NCBI RefSeq assembly: GCF_030268005.1
Contig: NZ_BRZC01000004.1
Location: 746,926 to 810,925, forward strand
Source: Microbacterium arabinogalactanolyticum
Lineage (GTDB): Bacteria; Actinomycetota; Actinomycetes; Actinomycetales; Microbacteriaceae
DNA length: 64,000 nucleotides
Reading direction: 5' to 3'
Every line of letters begins with the position of its first letter. The stretch's first letter is position 1. Made by a program: the position numbers and the translations under genes. Shown here in pieces: positions 30,801 to 39,224 of this stretch. Below the pieces are notes generated by a model. It made no database searches and had not been told where the DNA came from. It saw only the letters and a list, made by a program, of their open reading frames with translations.

Positions 30801-31904
30801 ATGAGCAGCATCACGACATCCGACCGCACCGCCGACCTGCACGTCAGCGGCTTCGCCACCCTCCCCTCCCCGTCGGAGGTGATCAGTGAGCTTCCGGTCG
30901 ACGGCCTCTCCGTCGTCGTCTCCCGAGCCCGCGACGAGGTGCGGGCGATCATGTCCAACGCAGACGACAGGCTCCTCGTCGTCGTCGGCCCGTGCTCGAT
31001 ACACGACACGGACGCCGGGCTCGAGTACGCCCGCCGACTGGCATCCGAGGCGGAACGCCACCGCGACGACCTGCTCATCGTCATGCGCACCTACTTCGAG
31101 AAGCCGCGCACCACGGTCGGCTGGAAGGGCCTGATCAACGATCCGCATCTCGACGGCAGTCACGACATCGAGGCGGGGCTCCGCCTGGCCCGCGGCTTCC
31201 TGCGCGATGTGACCGCGCTCGGTCTGCCCTGCGCGACGGAGTTCCTCGAACCCATCAGCCCGCAGTACACCGCCGACCTCATCGCCTGGGGCGCGATCGG
31301 CGCGCGCACGACCGAGAGCCAGATCCACCGGCAGCTCGCCTCCGGTCTGTCCATGCCGATCGGTTTCAAGAACGGCACGGACGGCGGACTGCAGGTGGCC
31401 CTGGACGCCGCATCCGCGGCATCCGCTCCGCAGGCGTTCCTCGGGATCGGCGCCGACGGGCGCGCGAGCCTGGTCGCCACGACGGGCAACCCCGACACCT
31501 CGGTGATCCTGCGCGGCGGCGCCGACGGCCCGAACTTCGGCGCCGAGCATGTGCGGCGGGCGTCCGAGCGGCTCGCCGCCGCGGGACTCACCGACCGGCT
31601 GATCGTCGATGCCAGCCACGGCAACAGCGGCAAGGACCACATCCGGCAGTCGGAGGTGGTCGTGGAGCTCTCGGAGCAGATCGCGACCGACGGCCGCGCG
31701 GTGGCCGGCGTCATGCTCGAGAGCAACCTGGTCGCGGGGGCGCAGAAGCACGACGTCCGGAACGGCGCGGCGGGTCTGGTGCGCGGTCAGAGCATCACCG
31801 ACGCGTGCATGGGGTGGGATGCCACGGTGGACGCACTCGCCACCCTCGCCGCCGCGAGCGCAGCGCGCGCCTCCGCCATGTCAGGGATGCCTGTGACGTC
31901 CTGA
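30801..31904 (+). CDS. 3-deoxy-7-phosphoheptulonate (DAHP) synthase, class I
   Basis: The 367-residue enzyme condenses phosphoenolpyruvate and erythrose-4-phosphate, the first committed step of the shikimate pathway. AroF/G/H-type motifs are clear: VVGPCSIHD, KPRTTVGWKG, GARTTESQIHR, FKNGTDGG, and DASHGNSGKDH at the metal site. The N-terminal region, where AroG-type enzymes bind feedback inhibitors, is present. The leader peptide with W, F and Y codons indicates control by aromatic amino-acid supply. GAGAGGA precedes the ATG. No other shikimate gene is in the window. Confidence 0.96.
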   Translation: MSSITTSDRTADLHVSGFATLPSPSEVISELPVDGLSVVVSRARDEVRAIMSNADDRLLVVVGPCSIHDTDAGLEYARRLASEAERHRDDLLIVMRTYFEKPRTTVGWKGLINDPHLDGSHDIEAGLRLARGFLRDVTALGLPCATEFLEPISPQYTADLIAWGAIGARTTESQIHRQLASGLSMPIGFKNGTDGGLQVALDAASAASAPQAFLGIGADGRASLVATTGNPDTSVILRGGADGPNFGAEHVRRASERLAAAGLTDRLIVDASHGNSGKDHIRQSEVVVELSEQIATDGRAVAGVMLESNLVAGAQKHDVRNGAAGLVRGQSITDACMGWDATVDALATLAAASAARASAMSGMPVTS

Positions 31905-31952
31905 CGATCCGAGGCTTCCCCGCACGGCGACGGCGGAGTACTGTGCGGTGCC

Positions 31953-32531
31953 ATGATCATCACTCCTCCGGCGCGGGACGGCGCCAGCGGTCACGTCGCG
32001 GAGATGTATGAGGAGGACATCTCCGGCGACGGCTTCATCCACACGTACACCGCCGCGATGGCGGTGAACCCGGAGGCGCACGAGGCGTTCATGGCGCTCG
32101 TGAGGGCGGTCGTGCCGTCCATCGGCGTCCGCATGTACGAGGCGGCGACCCTGGGTGCGGCGCGTGGCATCGGGTCGGCGCACTGCCTGATCGCGCACGC
32201 GCGCAAATCGCTGAAGGCGGGGGTCGTGGACGAGGTCGGGCTGCGCGGCTTCGCCGAGGACGACGACAGCGGGTTCGACGAGGCCGAGCAGGCGGTGATC
32301 CGCTACGCCGAGAAGCTCTCGACCGCGCCGGCCTCGATGACGGATGCCGACTCCGAGGCCCTGCGGGCCGTCGGATTCACGGATCGGCAGATCCTGGACA
32401 TCACCCTGGCCGCAGGGCTGCGCAACCACTTCAGCCGGTCGCTGCTCGCCCTGGCCGTGCCTCTGGACGACGACCCCCAGCTGGACGCGGAGATCGCGGC
32501 CGCGCTGATGCGGCGCGCCGGGCGGATCTGA
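31953..32531 (+). CDS. Carboxymuconolactone decarboxylase/AhpD-like protein
   Basis: The 192-residue all-helical protein has the family's redox or catalytic region as HCLIAHARK (about residues 75-83), with one Cys and a nearby His. The CXXC of true AhpD peroxidase reductases is missing. It resembles the peroxidase-related variants of the family, and its activity is unknown. A small gene of unknown function lies just downstream on the opposite strand. Confidence 0.8.
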   Translation: MIITPPARDGASGHVAEMYEEDISGDGFIHTYTAAMAVNPEAHEAFMALVRAVVPSIGVRMYEAATLGAARGIGSAHCLIAHARKSLKAGVVDEVGLRGFAEDDDSGFDEAEQAVIRYAEKLSTAPASMTDADSEALRAVGFTDRQILDITLAAGLRNHFSRSLLALAVPLDDDPQLDAEIAAALMRRAGRI

Positions 32532-32552
32532 GCGCAGCGGAATCGGCGCGGC

Positions 32553-32702
32553 TCACTCCGCGGGTCGGGGCGCCTGGCTGCCGGGCAGCACGCAGTAGCC
32601 GTCGGTGCACAGCCCGACCTCGGCGTCCGTGTGGAGCAGCTGCAGGGACGGCGGCGCAGCGAGCGTCGTCACCGTCGTGTCATCTGTCTGCTGATCGGCC
32701 AT
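32553..32702 (-). CDS. Small 49-residue protein with a Cys-X4-Cys motif
   Basis: The frame ATG 32702 to TGA 32553 encodes 49 residues. A hydrophilic start (MADQQTDDTTV) leads to LCTDGYCVLPG near the C-terminus, with Cys about five residues apart in a turn-like CTDGYC. It is probably leaderless: TACCAT lies 6 nt before the ATG and there is no Shine-Dalgarno site. Similar short proteins with a C-terminal C-x-DG-x-C stretch occur in Microbacteriaceae as far as I recall, but I know of no function. Metal binding or a disulfide is possible. Confidence 0.6.
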   Translation of the reverse strand: MADQQTDDTTVTTLAAPPSLQLLHTDAEVGLCTDGYCVLPGSQAPRPAE

Positions 32703-32812
32703 CCTTCGATGGTACGCCGCCCCGGCGGGACGGGCTCCGGCACAGGCCGAGCACCTGCAGCGTTGCGCGCGCCCTGTCGCTCTCCCGGTCGGTCGCGAGT
32801 AGCCTGCCGCTC

Positions 32813-33286
32813 ATGGAAGCACCGCAGCAGCGGCCCGGCGAGACGCCCCTCGAACGCGCCGACCGCAACTGGAACGAGCTCATGCAGGAACTGCGCGTCA
32901 TGCAGACCGGCACGCAGATCCTCACCGGCTTCCTGCTCGCGGTCGCCTTCCAGCCGCGATTCGCAGACCTGGATGCGGTGCAGCGGACGCTGTACGTGGT
33001 GCTCGTGCTGCTGGCTGCGACCGCGACCGTGCTTGCGCTGGCGCCGGTGGGCATGCATCGCCTGCTGTTCCACCAGCACCGCAAGATCGCCCTGGTGCGG
33101 ACGGCGAACCGGCTGGTCAAGGCGAACCTCGTGGTCATCGGCGCGGTGACGGTCGGCGTGGTGGCGCTGATCCTCGACGTCACGCTGAACCGGCCCAGCG
33201 CGATCGTGGCATCGGCGCTCGGCGTGGTCGCGATCCTGCTGCTGTGGGTGGGACTGCCAGCGATGCTCAAGCGCGGCCAGGACTGA
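32813..33286 (+). CDS. DUF6328 family membrane protein
   Basis: The 157-residue protein has about four membrane segments after a soluble N-terminus with ERADRNWNELMQELRVMQTGTQIL and FLLAVAFQPRF. These are the signatures of DUF6328. Homologues are sometimes labelled sodium:proton antiporter, which I would not trust. TAGCCT lies 7 nt before the ATG, indicating leaderless expression. Confidence 0.8.
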   Translation: MEAPQQRPGETPLERADRNWNELMQELRVMQTGTQILTGFLLAVAFQPRFADLDAVQRTLYVVLVLLAATATVLALAPVGMHRLLFHQHRKIALVRTANRLVKANLVVIGAVTVGVVALILDVTLNRPSAIVASALGVVAILLLWVGLPAMLKRGQD

Positions 33287-33307
33287 CCCGCACTCACCGC
33301 TGCGCGA

Positions 33308-33952
33308 TCAGCCGCCGAGGCTTGTGACGAGATTGATGACGGTGGCGAGGATCACCGCGCCGAACAGATAGGCGAGCATGGTCTGAGCCACCACGACCCG
33401 CCTGATCGAGCTGGTCGACACGTTCGTGTCGGCGACCTGATAGGTCATGCCGAGGCCGACCGCGAAGTAGGCGAAGTCGCTGTACTGCGGGTCGTCGTGC
33501 TGGTTGAACGAGATGCCTCCGGCGGGCTCGGAGTAGTACATCCGGGCGTAGCGCAGCATGTAGTCGGCCTGGATCAGCACCCACGAGGCGACGACGCTGA
33601 GCACCGCGGTTCCGGCGAGCAGATAGCTCTGGATCTCAGGCGCGTGCCGTGCCTGCACGACGACCACGCCGACGGCGGCGAGGCTGACGACGCTGCCGAT
33701 GATGGCGACGATCCGCGCCACCCGGCGCCCCGGATCCTCCGCCAGCGCATGAGCCCGGGTCGCGGCGGCATCCATGGGCCACACGATCAGCAGCACCCAG
33801 ATCGCGTTGACCAATGCGAGGGTGCCCCAGCCGCCCAGGATGCCTGCGGCGGGGCCGAGCCAGAGGCCGATGCCGGCACCGGCCAGGATGCCGATCACGA
33901 CCGAGACGGAGGTCCTCACTCGCACGGAGGCGCGAACGGCTTGATCGTCCAT
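33308..33952 (-). CDS. DUF1345 family membrane protein
   Basis: The 214-residue protein has about five to six membrane segments. The family signature is clear in the middle: YARMYYSEPAGGISF, then DFAYFAVGLGMTYQVADTNV, then AYLFGAVILATVINLV. The function is unknown. TAGCAT ends 6 nt before the ATG, so it is probably leaderless. The gene converges on the DUF6328 gene with 21 bp between stops. Confidence 0.85.
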   Translation of the reverse strand: MDDQAVRASVRVRTSVSVVIGILAGAGIGLWLGPAAGILGGWGTLALVNAIWVLLIVWPMDAAATRAHALAEDPGRRVARIVAIIGSVVSLAAVGVVVVQARHAPEIQSYLLAGTAVLSVVASWVLIQADYMLRYARMYYSEPAGGISFNQHDDPQYSDFAYFAVGLGMTYQVADTNVSTSSIRRVVVAQTMLAYLFGAVILATVINLVTSLGG

Positions 33953-34096
33953 GAGCGAATGCTACGCGCCGGATCCGGCTCAGATGTGAATGGCCTCCGA
34001 GTCGGGCGGTTCGGGTTGTCCGTCGACGCCTGGTGCGGAATCGTGGCTCGGACACCGTGCTGGACGGTGCGGTGTCCGCAACCGGAAGGAGAGCTC

Positions 34097-34387
34097 ATGC
34101 TCACCCTGACCGAGAACGCAAACACGATCGCGGCGACCATCGTTGCCCAGCAGAGCACGACGCCGGATGCGGGCCTTCGCATCCACTCGTCGGGGACGGA
34201 GGCGGAGCCGCGCTTCGCCGTCACGGTCGCTCCGACGCCCGAACCCGGTGACGAGGTCATCGGGGACGACGAGATCCACGTGTTCCTCGAGCACGCCGCC
34301 GCCGAGGCTCTGAACGACAAGGTGCTCGACGCCACGGTCGATGAGCAGGGTGCGGTGTCGTTCACACTGCTCCCCCAGGCGGCTTGA
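34097..34387 (+). CDS. HesB/IscA-fold small protein lacking the conserved cysteines
   Basis: The ATG at 34097 follows GAAGGAGAG. The 96-residue protein reads as the HesB/IscA beta fold (GLRIHSSGTEAEPRFAVTVAP, VFLEHAAAEALNDKVLDA). True A-type Fe-S carriers have three Cys (one plus CXC). This protein has none, so Fe-S delivery in the usual way is not possible. Such Cys-less proteins are common in Actinobacteria and are often annotated as Fe-S assembly proteins in error. A strong terminator follows. Confidence 0.75.
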   Translation: MLTLTENANTIAATIVAQQSTTPDAGLRIHSSGTEAEPRFAVTVAPTPEPGDEVIGDDEIHVFLEHAAAEALNDKVLDATVDEQGAVSFTLLPQAA

Positions 34388-34401
34388 CCGTCCGCACCGA
34401 A

Positions 34402-34437
34402 GAGACCGCCACCTGCCTTTGCGGAGGTGGCGGTTTC
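34402..34437 (+). terminator. Intrinsic terminator after the HesB-like gene
   Basis: Stem ACCGCCACCT / AGGTGGCGGT, extended at its base by AGAG/TTTCT pairing, loop of 10 nt, then TTTCTTA. It begins 15 nt after the stop. Confidence 0.85.
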
Positions 34438-34517
34438 TTAGTGCGTCGCCGATGACCCGCGGCCGCAGCTCACGATCGTTATCAGAGGTCGCCCGTCACC
34501 CCGCTAGCATCGTGCTC

Positions 34518-35168
34518 ATGAGGCTTCGACCACTCCTTCTGATCGGGTCGCTGAGTACGATCATCGCCCTCAGCGCGTGCACGGCACACGATGGACCGGT
34601 GGCTCAGCCGCTTCAGGCCTCGCCCACCACCTCATCTGTAGAAGTCGGGAATGTTCCGGCGCCGAACAGCACCCCGCGCGTTATCGAGATCTCACTGGAC
34701 GGCATGTCAATCGATGCCGGCGAAGAGATCCCATATTCCGATCGGTCTGGAGTCCTCGAAGCGCTCAGCGGCGTGTTGGGACCACTCGACGACGCGACGC
34801 CCAGACCTGACAGCTACGGCTTGGTCGTCTACGAGTGGGGCTCTGTGAAGGCGAGCATGTTCGAAGAGGGAGATGTCGGGATCTGGATCGCCTCGCGCGA
34901 ACAGAACGAGGTTGAGTTCCAGGGGCCAGAGGGGGTGATGGTCGGCTGGACGAGGGAACAGGCTCTGGCTGCGGGTGCTGAGGACATCGCGTACGACGCG
35001 GATGGTGATGGCAAGGCCGATCAACTGGCCATCGGCGCGAGGGAGGTGGCTGGCACGGTGTCTCTCACCGATCCCGGACGCACCGGCCGCGAGTACATAG
35101 TCCTTGACATGGAGGGCGACAAAGTGACACACATCATCAGCAACGGCAACGACTTCAGCGACCTCTGA
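34518..35168 (+). CDS. Hypothetical lipoprotein
   Basis: The ATG at 34518 follows TAGCAT by 7 nt (leaderless) and opens a lipoprotein signal ending in LSAC. An in-frame extension upstream would cross the preceding terminator. The 216-residue protein has a Pro/Thr/Ser linker, then a mixed domain with Asp-rich loops (DADGDGKADQLAI, resembling a calcium-binding EF-hand-like loop) and a final TDPGRTGREYIVLDMEGDKVTHI. I do not recognise the family. Its base composition is visibly less GC-rich than that of its neighbours, which may indicate more recent acquisition. Confidence 0.75.
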   Translation: MRLRPLLLIGSLSTIIALSACTAHDGPVAQPLQASPTTSSVEVGNVPAPNSTPRVIEISLDGMSIDAGEEIPYSDRSGVLEALSGVLGPLDDATPRPDSYGLVVYEWGSVKASMFEEGDVGIWIASREQNEVEFQGPEGVMVGWTREQALAAGAEDIAYDADGDGKADQLAIGAREVAGTVSLTDPGRTGREYIVLDMEGDKVTHIISNGNDFSDL

Positions 35169-35172
35169 TCAT

Positions 35173-35190
35173 CATGCCGTACCCGGCATG
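35173..35190 (+). terminator. Small hairpin after the lipoprotein gene
   Basis: CATGCCG / CGGCATG with a 4-nt loop, 4 nt past the stop and followed by TTCCTTGT. It lies immediately before the next gene's -10 box. Confidence 0.5.
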
Positions 35191-35212
35191 TTCCTTGTCC
35201 TAGCGTTGAATC

Positions 35213-35791
35213 ATGCTCCGCCGCCTGATCTCCCGGGTGTTCTGGACGTTCAGCCGCTGGACGCTGACGACCGAACCCGCCCCCTCTCGACCGACGGTGC
35301 TGATCGGCGCGCCCCACACATCCAACTGGGACTTCGTGCTGATGCTCGCGATCGCCTGGCGGCTGGGGATCGATGTGCGGTGGCTCGGGAAGAAGAGCCT
35401 GTTCGACCGGTGGCGCGGTCCGATCATGCGCGCACTCGGCGGCATCCCGGTGGACCGCAGCGATCCCGGGCGCGTGGTCGGCGACGTGGTCGCAAAGGTG
35501 CAGGACGGCGAGGTCTTCGGCCTGGTCGTCACTCCGGACGGCACGCGCAAGGGGCACTCGCACTGGAAGTCCGGCTTCTACCGCATCGCGCGCGAGACCG
35601 GGATGCCGGTGACCCTCGGCTATGTCGATCGCACCACGATGACGACGGGCCTCGGGCCGACCATCGAGCTGACCGGCGATGTGGCCGCCGACATGGACCG
35701 CATCCGCGCCTTCTACGCCGACAAGGCGGGCCTGCGGCCGGAGCACCGCGTCGAGCCGCGACTGCGCGAGGAGCAGCCGCCCGCCTCGTGA
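35213..35791 (+). CDS. 1-acyl-sn-glycerol-3-phosphate acyltransferase (PlsC-like)
   Basis: The 192-residue protein has the acyltransferase motifs: APHTSNWD (HX4D, residues about 34-39), a GGIPVDRS block, and TPDGTRKG in place of the usual EGTR. The last motif binds the glycerol-phosphate. It acts on membrane phospholipid or related acyl acceptors. TAGCGT ends 6 nt before the ATG (leaderless). It converges on the YchJ-like gene. Confidence 0.85.
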   Translation: MLRRLISRVFWTFSRWTLTTEPAPSRPTVLIGAPHTSNWDFVLMLAIAWRLGIDVRWLGKKSLFDRWRGPIMRALGGIPVDRSDPGRVVGDVVAKVQDGEVFGLVVTPDGTRKGHSHWKSGFYRIARETGMPVTLGYVDRTTMTTGLGPTIELTGDVAADMDRIRAFYADKAGLRPEHRVEPRLREEQPPAS

Positions 35792-35801
35792 GCGGCGGGC
35801 G

Positions 35802-36128
35802 CTACCCGAAGAGATCGCCGTCCACGTAGTACCAGCGACCGTCCTCGCGGACGAAGCGCGAGCGCTCGTGCAGGATGCCCAGCTCTCCGTCGTCCTGCAG
35901 GTAAGTGGCGCGGAACTCGACGACGCCGGATCGGGCATCCGCTCCCCCGTCCACGACGTCGACGATCTGCAGCCCGCGCCAGCGCGGGTTGTCGCCGAGG
36001 TCGAGATCGTGCGGCCGGGTGGACGGATGCCAGGTGCGCAGCAGCCACGCCGCATCCGCACTCTTGAACGCGGCGAACCGCGAGCGCATCAGCTCCTCAG
36101 CGGTGGCAGGCTCCTCCTGGCCGGTCAT
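35802..36128 (-). CDS. YchJ-like domain protein without the N-terminal zinc motif
   Basis: The start is the ATG at 36128 (MTGQEEPATAEELMRSRF), 7 bp after the alpha/beta hydrolase stop. The 108-residue protein matches the YchJ middle domain (TAEELMRSRFAAF, WHPSTRP, VEFRATYL, HERSRFVREDGRWYYVDGD), an NTF2-like fold. Most family members begin with a CPCXSG...CCXPxH zinc-binding segment, which is absent here. It is probably transcribed with the hydrolase upstream. Confidence 0.78.
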   Translation of the reverse strand: MTGQEEPATAEELMRSRFAAFKSADAAWLLRTWHPSTRPHDLDLGDNPRWRGLQIVDVVDGGADARSGVVEFRATYLQDDGELGILHERSRFVREDGRWYYVDGDLFG

Positions 36129-36135
36129 GACGTGG

Positions 36136-36675
36136 TCAGTCCCAGTCCAGGTACTCCTCGATGATGTACGCGGTCTCGATCGGGTGAGTGACCGGGAAGT
36201 GGTGGTCGGCACCGGCGAGAGTCTTCACACTCGCGCGCTCCGGCGCCGTGGCCTGCAGGCGGTCACCGTTCGCCGGCGGGGTGACATCGTCCTCCGCGCC
36301 CTGGATGATGAGCACGGGCAGTGCCGGGGCGAGCGCGATGTCCTCGTCCTCCACGCCCAGGAGCAGCAGGCCGTTGGAGCGCTCGTGGTGCGCCGCGACG
36401 ACGTGGCGCGCGAGCGTCCCACCCGAGCCGTGACCGCCGATCCAGGCATCCTCCAGGCCCAGGTGATCCATCACCGCGATGACGTCGTCGACGGTATCCG
36501 CGCCGATCTGCACGACACGGAAGCCGGCTTCCTCGGCGAGATAGTGCGCGATCACGCCGAGCGCCTCACCGGTGCGGCCGATGCCGTGGATGAGCACGAG
36601 ACCGACGGGTCCCTCGCCCTCGTCGACGTAGTCGACGGCACGGCCGTCCGGCTCGAAGGTGCTGCTCTCTGCCAC
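36136..36675 (-). CDS. Small alpha/beta hydrolase
   Basis: The GTG at 36675 is preferred because GAGGAG lies about 7 nt upstream. A start at 36717 would add a Pro/His-rich tail. The 179-residue protein has LVLIHGIGRTG (oxyanion region), GGHGSGGT in place of a standard GXSXG nucleophile elbow, PVLIIQGAEDDVTPP (acid) and GADHHFP (catalytic His). It is shorter than usual, with no cap domain. The Ser assignment is uncertain because the elbow reads H-G-S-G-G. Substrate unknown. Confidence 0.8.
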   Translation of the reverse strand: MAESSTFEPDGRAVDYVDEGEGPVGLVLIHGIGRTGEALGVIAHYLAEEAGFRVVQIGADTVDDVIAVMDHLGLEDAWIGGHGSGGTLARHVVAAHHERSNGLLLLGVEDEDIALAPALPVLIIQGAEDDVTPPANGDRLQATAPERASVKTLAGADHHFPVTHPIETAYIIEEYLDWD

Positions 36676-36795
36676 TGGATGCTCCTCAGGGTCGTGAACG
36701 GGGGTGCGCCCCATCAACCCTACTTGGCCACCCTGGCGGCGGACTTCGGATGCGCCCGGGCGGTGACCTCGGTCGGGGGCGGGGCGAGAGTCGAC

Positions 36796-37719
36796 TCAGC
36801 GCGTCGGCACGCCGTCGAGGAAGTCGACGGTGGGGACGAAGAAGAGAGTGCCCGTGCGTGCAGTCGAGAAGTCGAGGATCCGGTCCGTCTCGCCCGATGG
36901 TCCGCCGAGGAACATGCGGCGCAGCATCTCTTCGATGACAGCGGGATCGGCGGCGTAGCCGACGAAGTACGTTCCGAATTCACCGCTGCCGAACGCGCCG
37001 AACGGCATGTTCTCGCGCCGGATCTGCTTCTGAACGCCTCCCGCGTCGGTGATCACGTTCAATGCGATGTGCGAGTCCGCCGGCTTCACGGATTCGGGCA
37101 TCTCGATATCGTCGAGTTTGCTCCGGCCGATCACGCGTTCCTGCTCCTCCACAGCCAGGGCGTTCCATGCGCCCAGGTCGTGGAGGTACTTCTGCACGAT
37201 CACGTAGCTGCCCCCGCGATACTCGGGGTCCTCATCGGAGATGAGCACGGCCGAGTCCGCCGCAGCGCCCTGCGGGTTCTCCGTTCCGTCGACGAAGCCC
37301 AGAAGATCGCGCTCATCGAAGTACCGGAATCCGTGAGTCTCATCGACCACCTCGACGTGGCCGCGAAGGCGGTTCATGAGCTGTCTGGAGAGCTCGAAGC
37401 AGGAGTCCATGTGATGAGCGCGGAGGTGCAGCAGCAGGTCACCCGACGTCGCCGGTGCCGCGTGGCGTGCTCCGTTGAGCGGCACGAACGGATGCAGGCC
37501 CTTCGGCGCCGTGGCGTCGAACAGACGCGCCCATAGCGCGGACCCCAACCCGATCACGCAGTCGAGGTCGTCGTCGGGGGTGCGGAAGGACACCGATCGG
37601 GCGATACCGGATGCGTCGGCCAGCAACTCGCGGACCTGCTCCTCGCTGCCTTCGTTCACGGTGAGCACGAGGAACAGCGCGGCACGCGCCGGCGCGGCGA
37701 TGACCTGCTGAAAGCCCAT
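36796..37719 (-). CDS. DyP-type heme peroxidase
   Basis: From the ATG at 37719 (MGFQQVIAAP) the protein has 307 residues, the length of bacterial B-type DyPs. The defining GXXDG motif reads GFVDGTENP (catalytic Asp about 141), the proximal heme His is in SHIALNV (about 218), and a distal Arg is in IVQKYLHDLGAW-linked sequence further on. It uses H2O2 to oxidise dyes and phenolics. B-type DyPs are often packed in encapsulin shells, but no encapsulin gene is adjacent and I see no clear targeting tail. Confidence 0.93.
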   Translation of the reverse strand: MGFQQVIAAPARAALFLVLTVNEGSEEQVRELLADASGIARSVSFRTPDDDLDCVIGLGSALWARLFDATAPKGLHPFVPLNGARHAAPATSGDLLLHLRAHHMDSCFELSRQLMNRLRGHVEVVDETHGFRYFDERDLLGFVDGTENPQGAAADSAVLISDEDPEYRGGSYVIVQKYLHDLGAWNALAVEEQERVIGRSKLDDIEMPESVKPADSHIALNVITDAGGVQKQIRRENMPFGAFGSGEFGTYFVGYAADPAVIEEMLRRMFLGGPSGETDRILDFSTARTGTLFFVPTVDFLDGVPTR

Positions 37720-37821
37720 CCCGGTCCTTCTCCTTCTTCCGAATCGGTCCGTCCCGATCACTCTGCCACTGTCGACGGGAGAAAGGGTGGCATCCGCGTG
37801 TGCCGGGAGCATCATTCGAGA

Positions 37822-37859
37822 CGGCCGCGGACGCCCGGCATCCGGTGCATCCGCGGCCG
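37822..37859 (-). terminator. Terminator after the AraC-family gene
   Basis: CGGCCGCGGA / TCCGCGGCCG, a perfect 10-bp stem enclosing a further CCGG/CCGG hairpin, 13 nt past the stop and upstream of the DyP gene. Confidence 0.65.
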
Positions 37860-37871
37860 CACGGCCTCGAT

Positions 37872-38738
37872 TCAGCTCCGCTCGATCGGCAGCCACAGCT
37901 CCGTCGTCGCGGTGCTGAAGTCCTCGGCGCGGTCGAGCACGGTGACGATCGACGGCCCCGGGCGCAGACGCCAGGGGTTGGACGGGAACCACTCGGTCGC
38001 GGTCGCGGCCCAGGTGGACTGCAGTGCGGCCGGATATGCGCCGGAGGTGCGGAACACCGCCCACGCCCCCGCGGGCACGGCGACGGCGTCCAGATCCGCC
38101 GGCACGTCGGTGTCGGCGGTGACCGCGACTCCGTGCAGGTACGTCAGCTCGCTCCCCTGCGTGTAGTCGGGGTCGACGTCGGCGCTGACCTGCAGGAGCC
38201 CGGCGGGCTCGGTGTCGCTCAGCCGCTTGAGGCGCGCGTGCTCCTCGATCGGCAGCGAGGCGATGTGCGCCTGGATGTGCGGATTGATCCCCTCGTGGAT
38301 CAGCGGCACGCGCGCGGCGTGCCCGATCAGGCGGAAGGCGGGTCGTTCGGTGATGCGGGCATCCATGGGGGTGCTCCCTTCTACGGTCAGGCGGAACCTG
38401 AGCTGCGGTTGACTGCGAAGGGGGCCGCCGTCACGCCGGACATCACCGTGGCTCGCACCGTGCACGGCACGGAACGCCCGGCCGAAGGCCTCGGTCGAGC
38501 CGTATCCATAACGCACGGCGATGGTCAGCAGATCGTCGCCGCCGATCAGGTCGGATGCCGCGACCGTCATCCGACGCCGTCGCACGTACTCCGACACGGG
38601 CATGCCCGCGAGCGACGAGAACATCCGCCTGGCGTGATACCCGGTGGTGCCCAGGCGCGCGGCCAGCGCGTCCACGTCCGTCTCGTCGCCGAGATGCGCT
38701 TCGATCTCGTCGACCAGGTGGTTGAGCACTTCGATCAT
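37872..38738 (-). CDS. AraC-family regulator with GyrI-like ligand domain
   Basis: The ATG at 38738 (MIEVLNHLVDEIEAHL) has GGGAG at good spacing. The 288-residue protein has an N-terminal AraC double helix-turn-helix (about 1-105; GYHARRMFSSLAGMPVSEYVRRRRM and AIRYGYGSTEAFGRAF-like) and a C-terminal GyrI-like domain (about 125-288) with RPAFRLIGHAARVPL and the paired strands typical of effector binding. Regulators of this type (Rob/SoxS-related) often sense hydrophobic compounds. It may control the DyP gene downstream, but a terminator separates them. Confidence 0.88.
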   Translation of the reverse strand: MIEVLNHLVDEIEAHLGDETDVDALAARLGTTGYHARRMFSSLAGMPVSEYVRRRRMTVAASDLIGGDDLLTIAVRYGYGSTEAFGRAFRAVHGASHGDVRRDGGPLRSQPQLRFRLTVEGSTPMDARITERPAFRLIGHAARVPLIHEGINPHIQAHIASLPIEEHARLKRLSDTEPAGLLQVSADVDPDYTQGSELTYLHGVAVTADTDVPADLDAVAVPAGAWAVFRTSGAYPAALQSTWAATATEWFPSNPWRLRPGPSIVTVLDRAEDFSTATTELWLPIERS

Positions 38739-38816
38739 GGCTGCTCCCTTCGGCATCCACTCTCGTCTCAGCGACCGTCGCGGCGCCCGATCATCGCGGT
38801 CCGATTCGATCGGATG

Positions 38817-39179
38817 CTAATCCTCCGGGACCGGCATCCCGTCCTCCCCGAACCGGACGCCTTCGCGCTCCAGGCGCTTCCGCGTCTCGTGATGCACCAC
38901 ACCGCGGCGGCGCGGGTCGGTCTCGAGCATGCGCAGCAGGGTCGCGCGGTCCGTGCGTGGGTGCTCGGCGACGGCGAATCTCACGCTCCAGAAGCGGTCC
39001 GACGCGAAGCGGTCGAGCACGGCCGCGCTGGCATCCGGGTTCATCGCCGCGGCGTTCCGGATCGCCTGGTTCGTGTCGGTGAAGAACGGCTCGAAGTCCT
39101 CGTCCGTGTGCGCGGCGCTCGCGAGCGCGTAGCGGCGCTCCTCGTCGGCCCGTTCCTCCGGTGTCTTGCGCCTGCCCAT
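38817..39179 (-). CDS. LRV-repeat-like small protein
   Basis: The ATG at 39179 (MGRRKTPEER) has AGGGGG upstream. The 120-residue protein is charged and helical. Two adjacent repeats of about 24 residues (AAMNPDASAAVLDRFASD, AVAEHPRTDRATLLRMLETD) match leucine-rich-repeat-variant units. In other proteins LRV arrays are solvent-exposed binding surfaces. Function unknown. Confidence 0.7.
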   Translation of the reverse strand: MGRRKTPEERADEERRYALASAAHTDEDFEPFFTDTNQAIRNAAAMNPDASAAVLDRFASDRFWSVRFAVAEHPRTDRATLLRMLETDPRRRGVVHHETRKRLEREGVRFGEDGMPVPED

Positions 39180-39224
39180 GCACATCCCCCTCGTTCTCGC
39201 GCCCCTACCAGGGACGATTCGATG

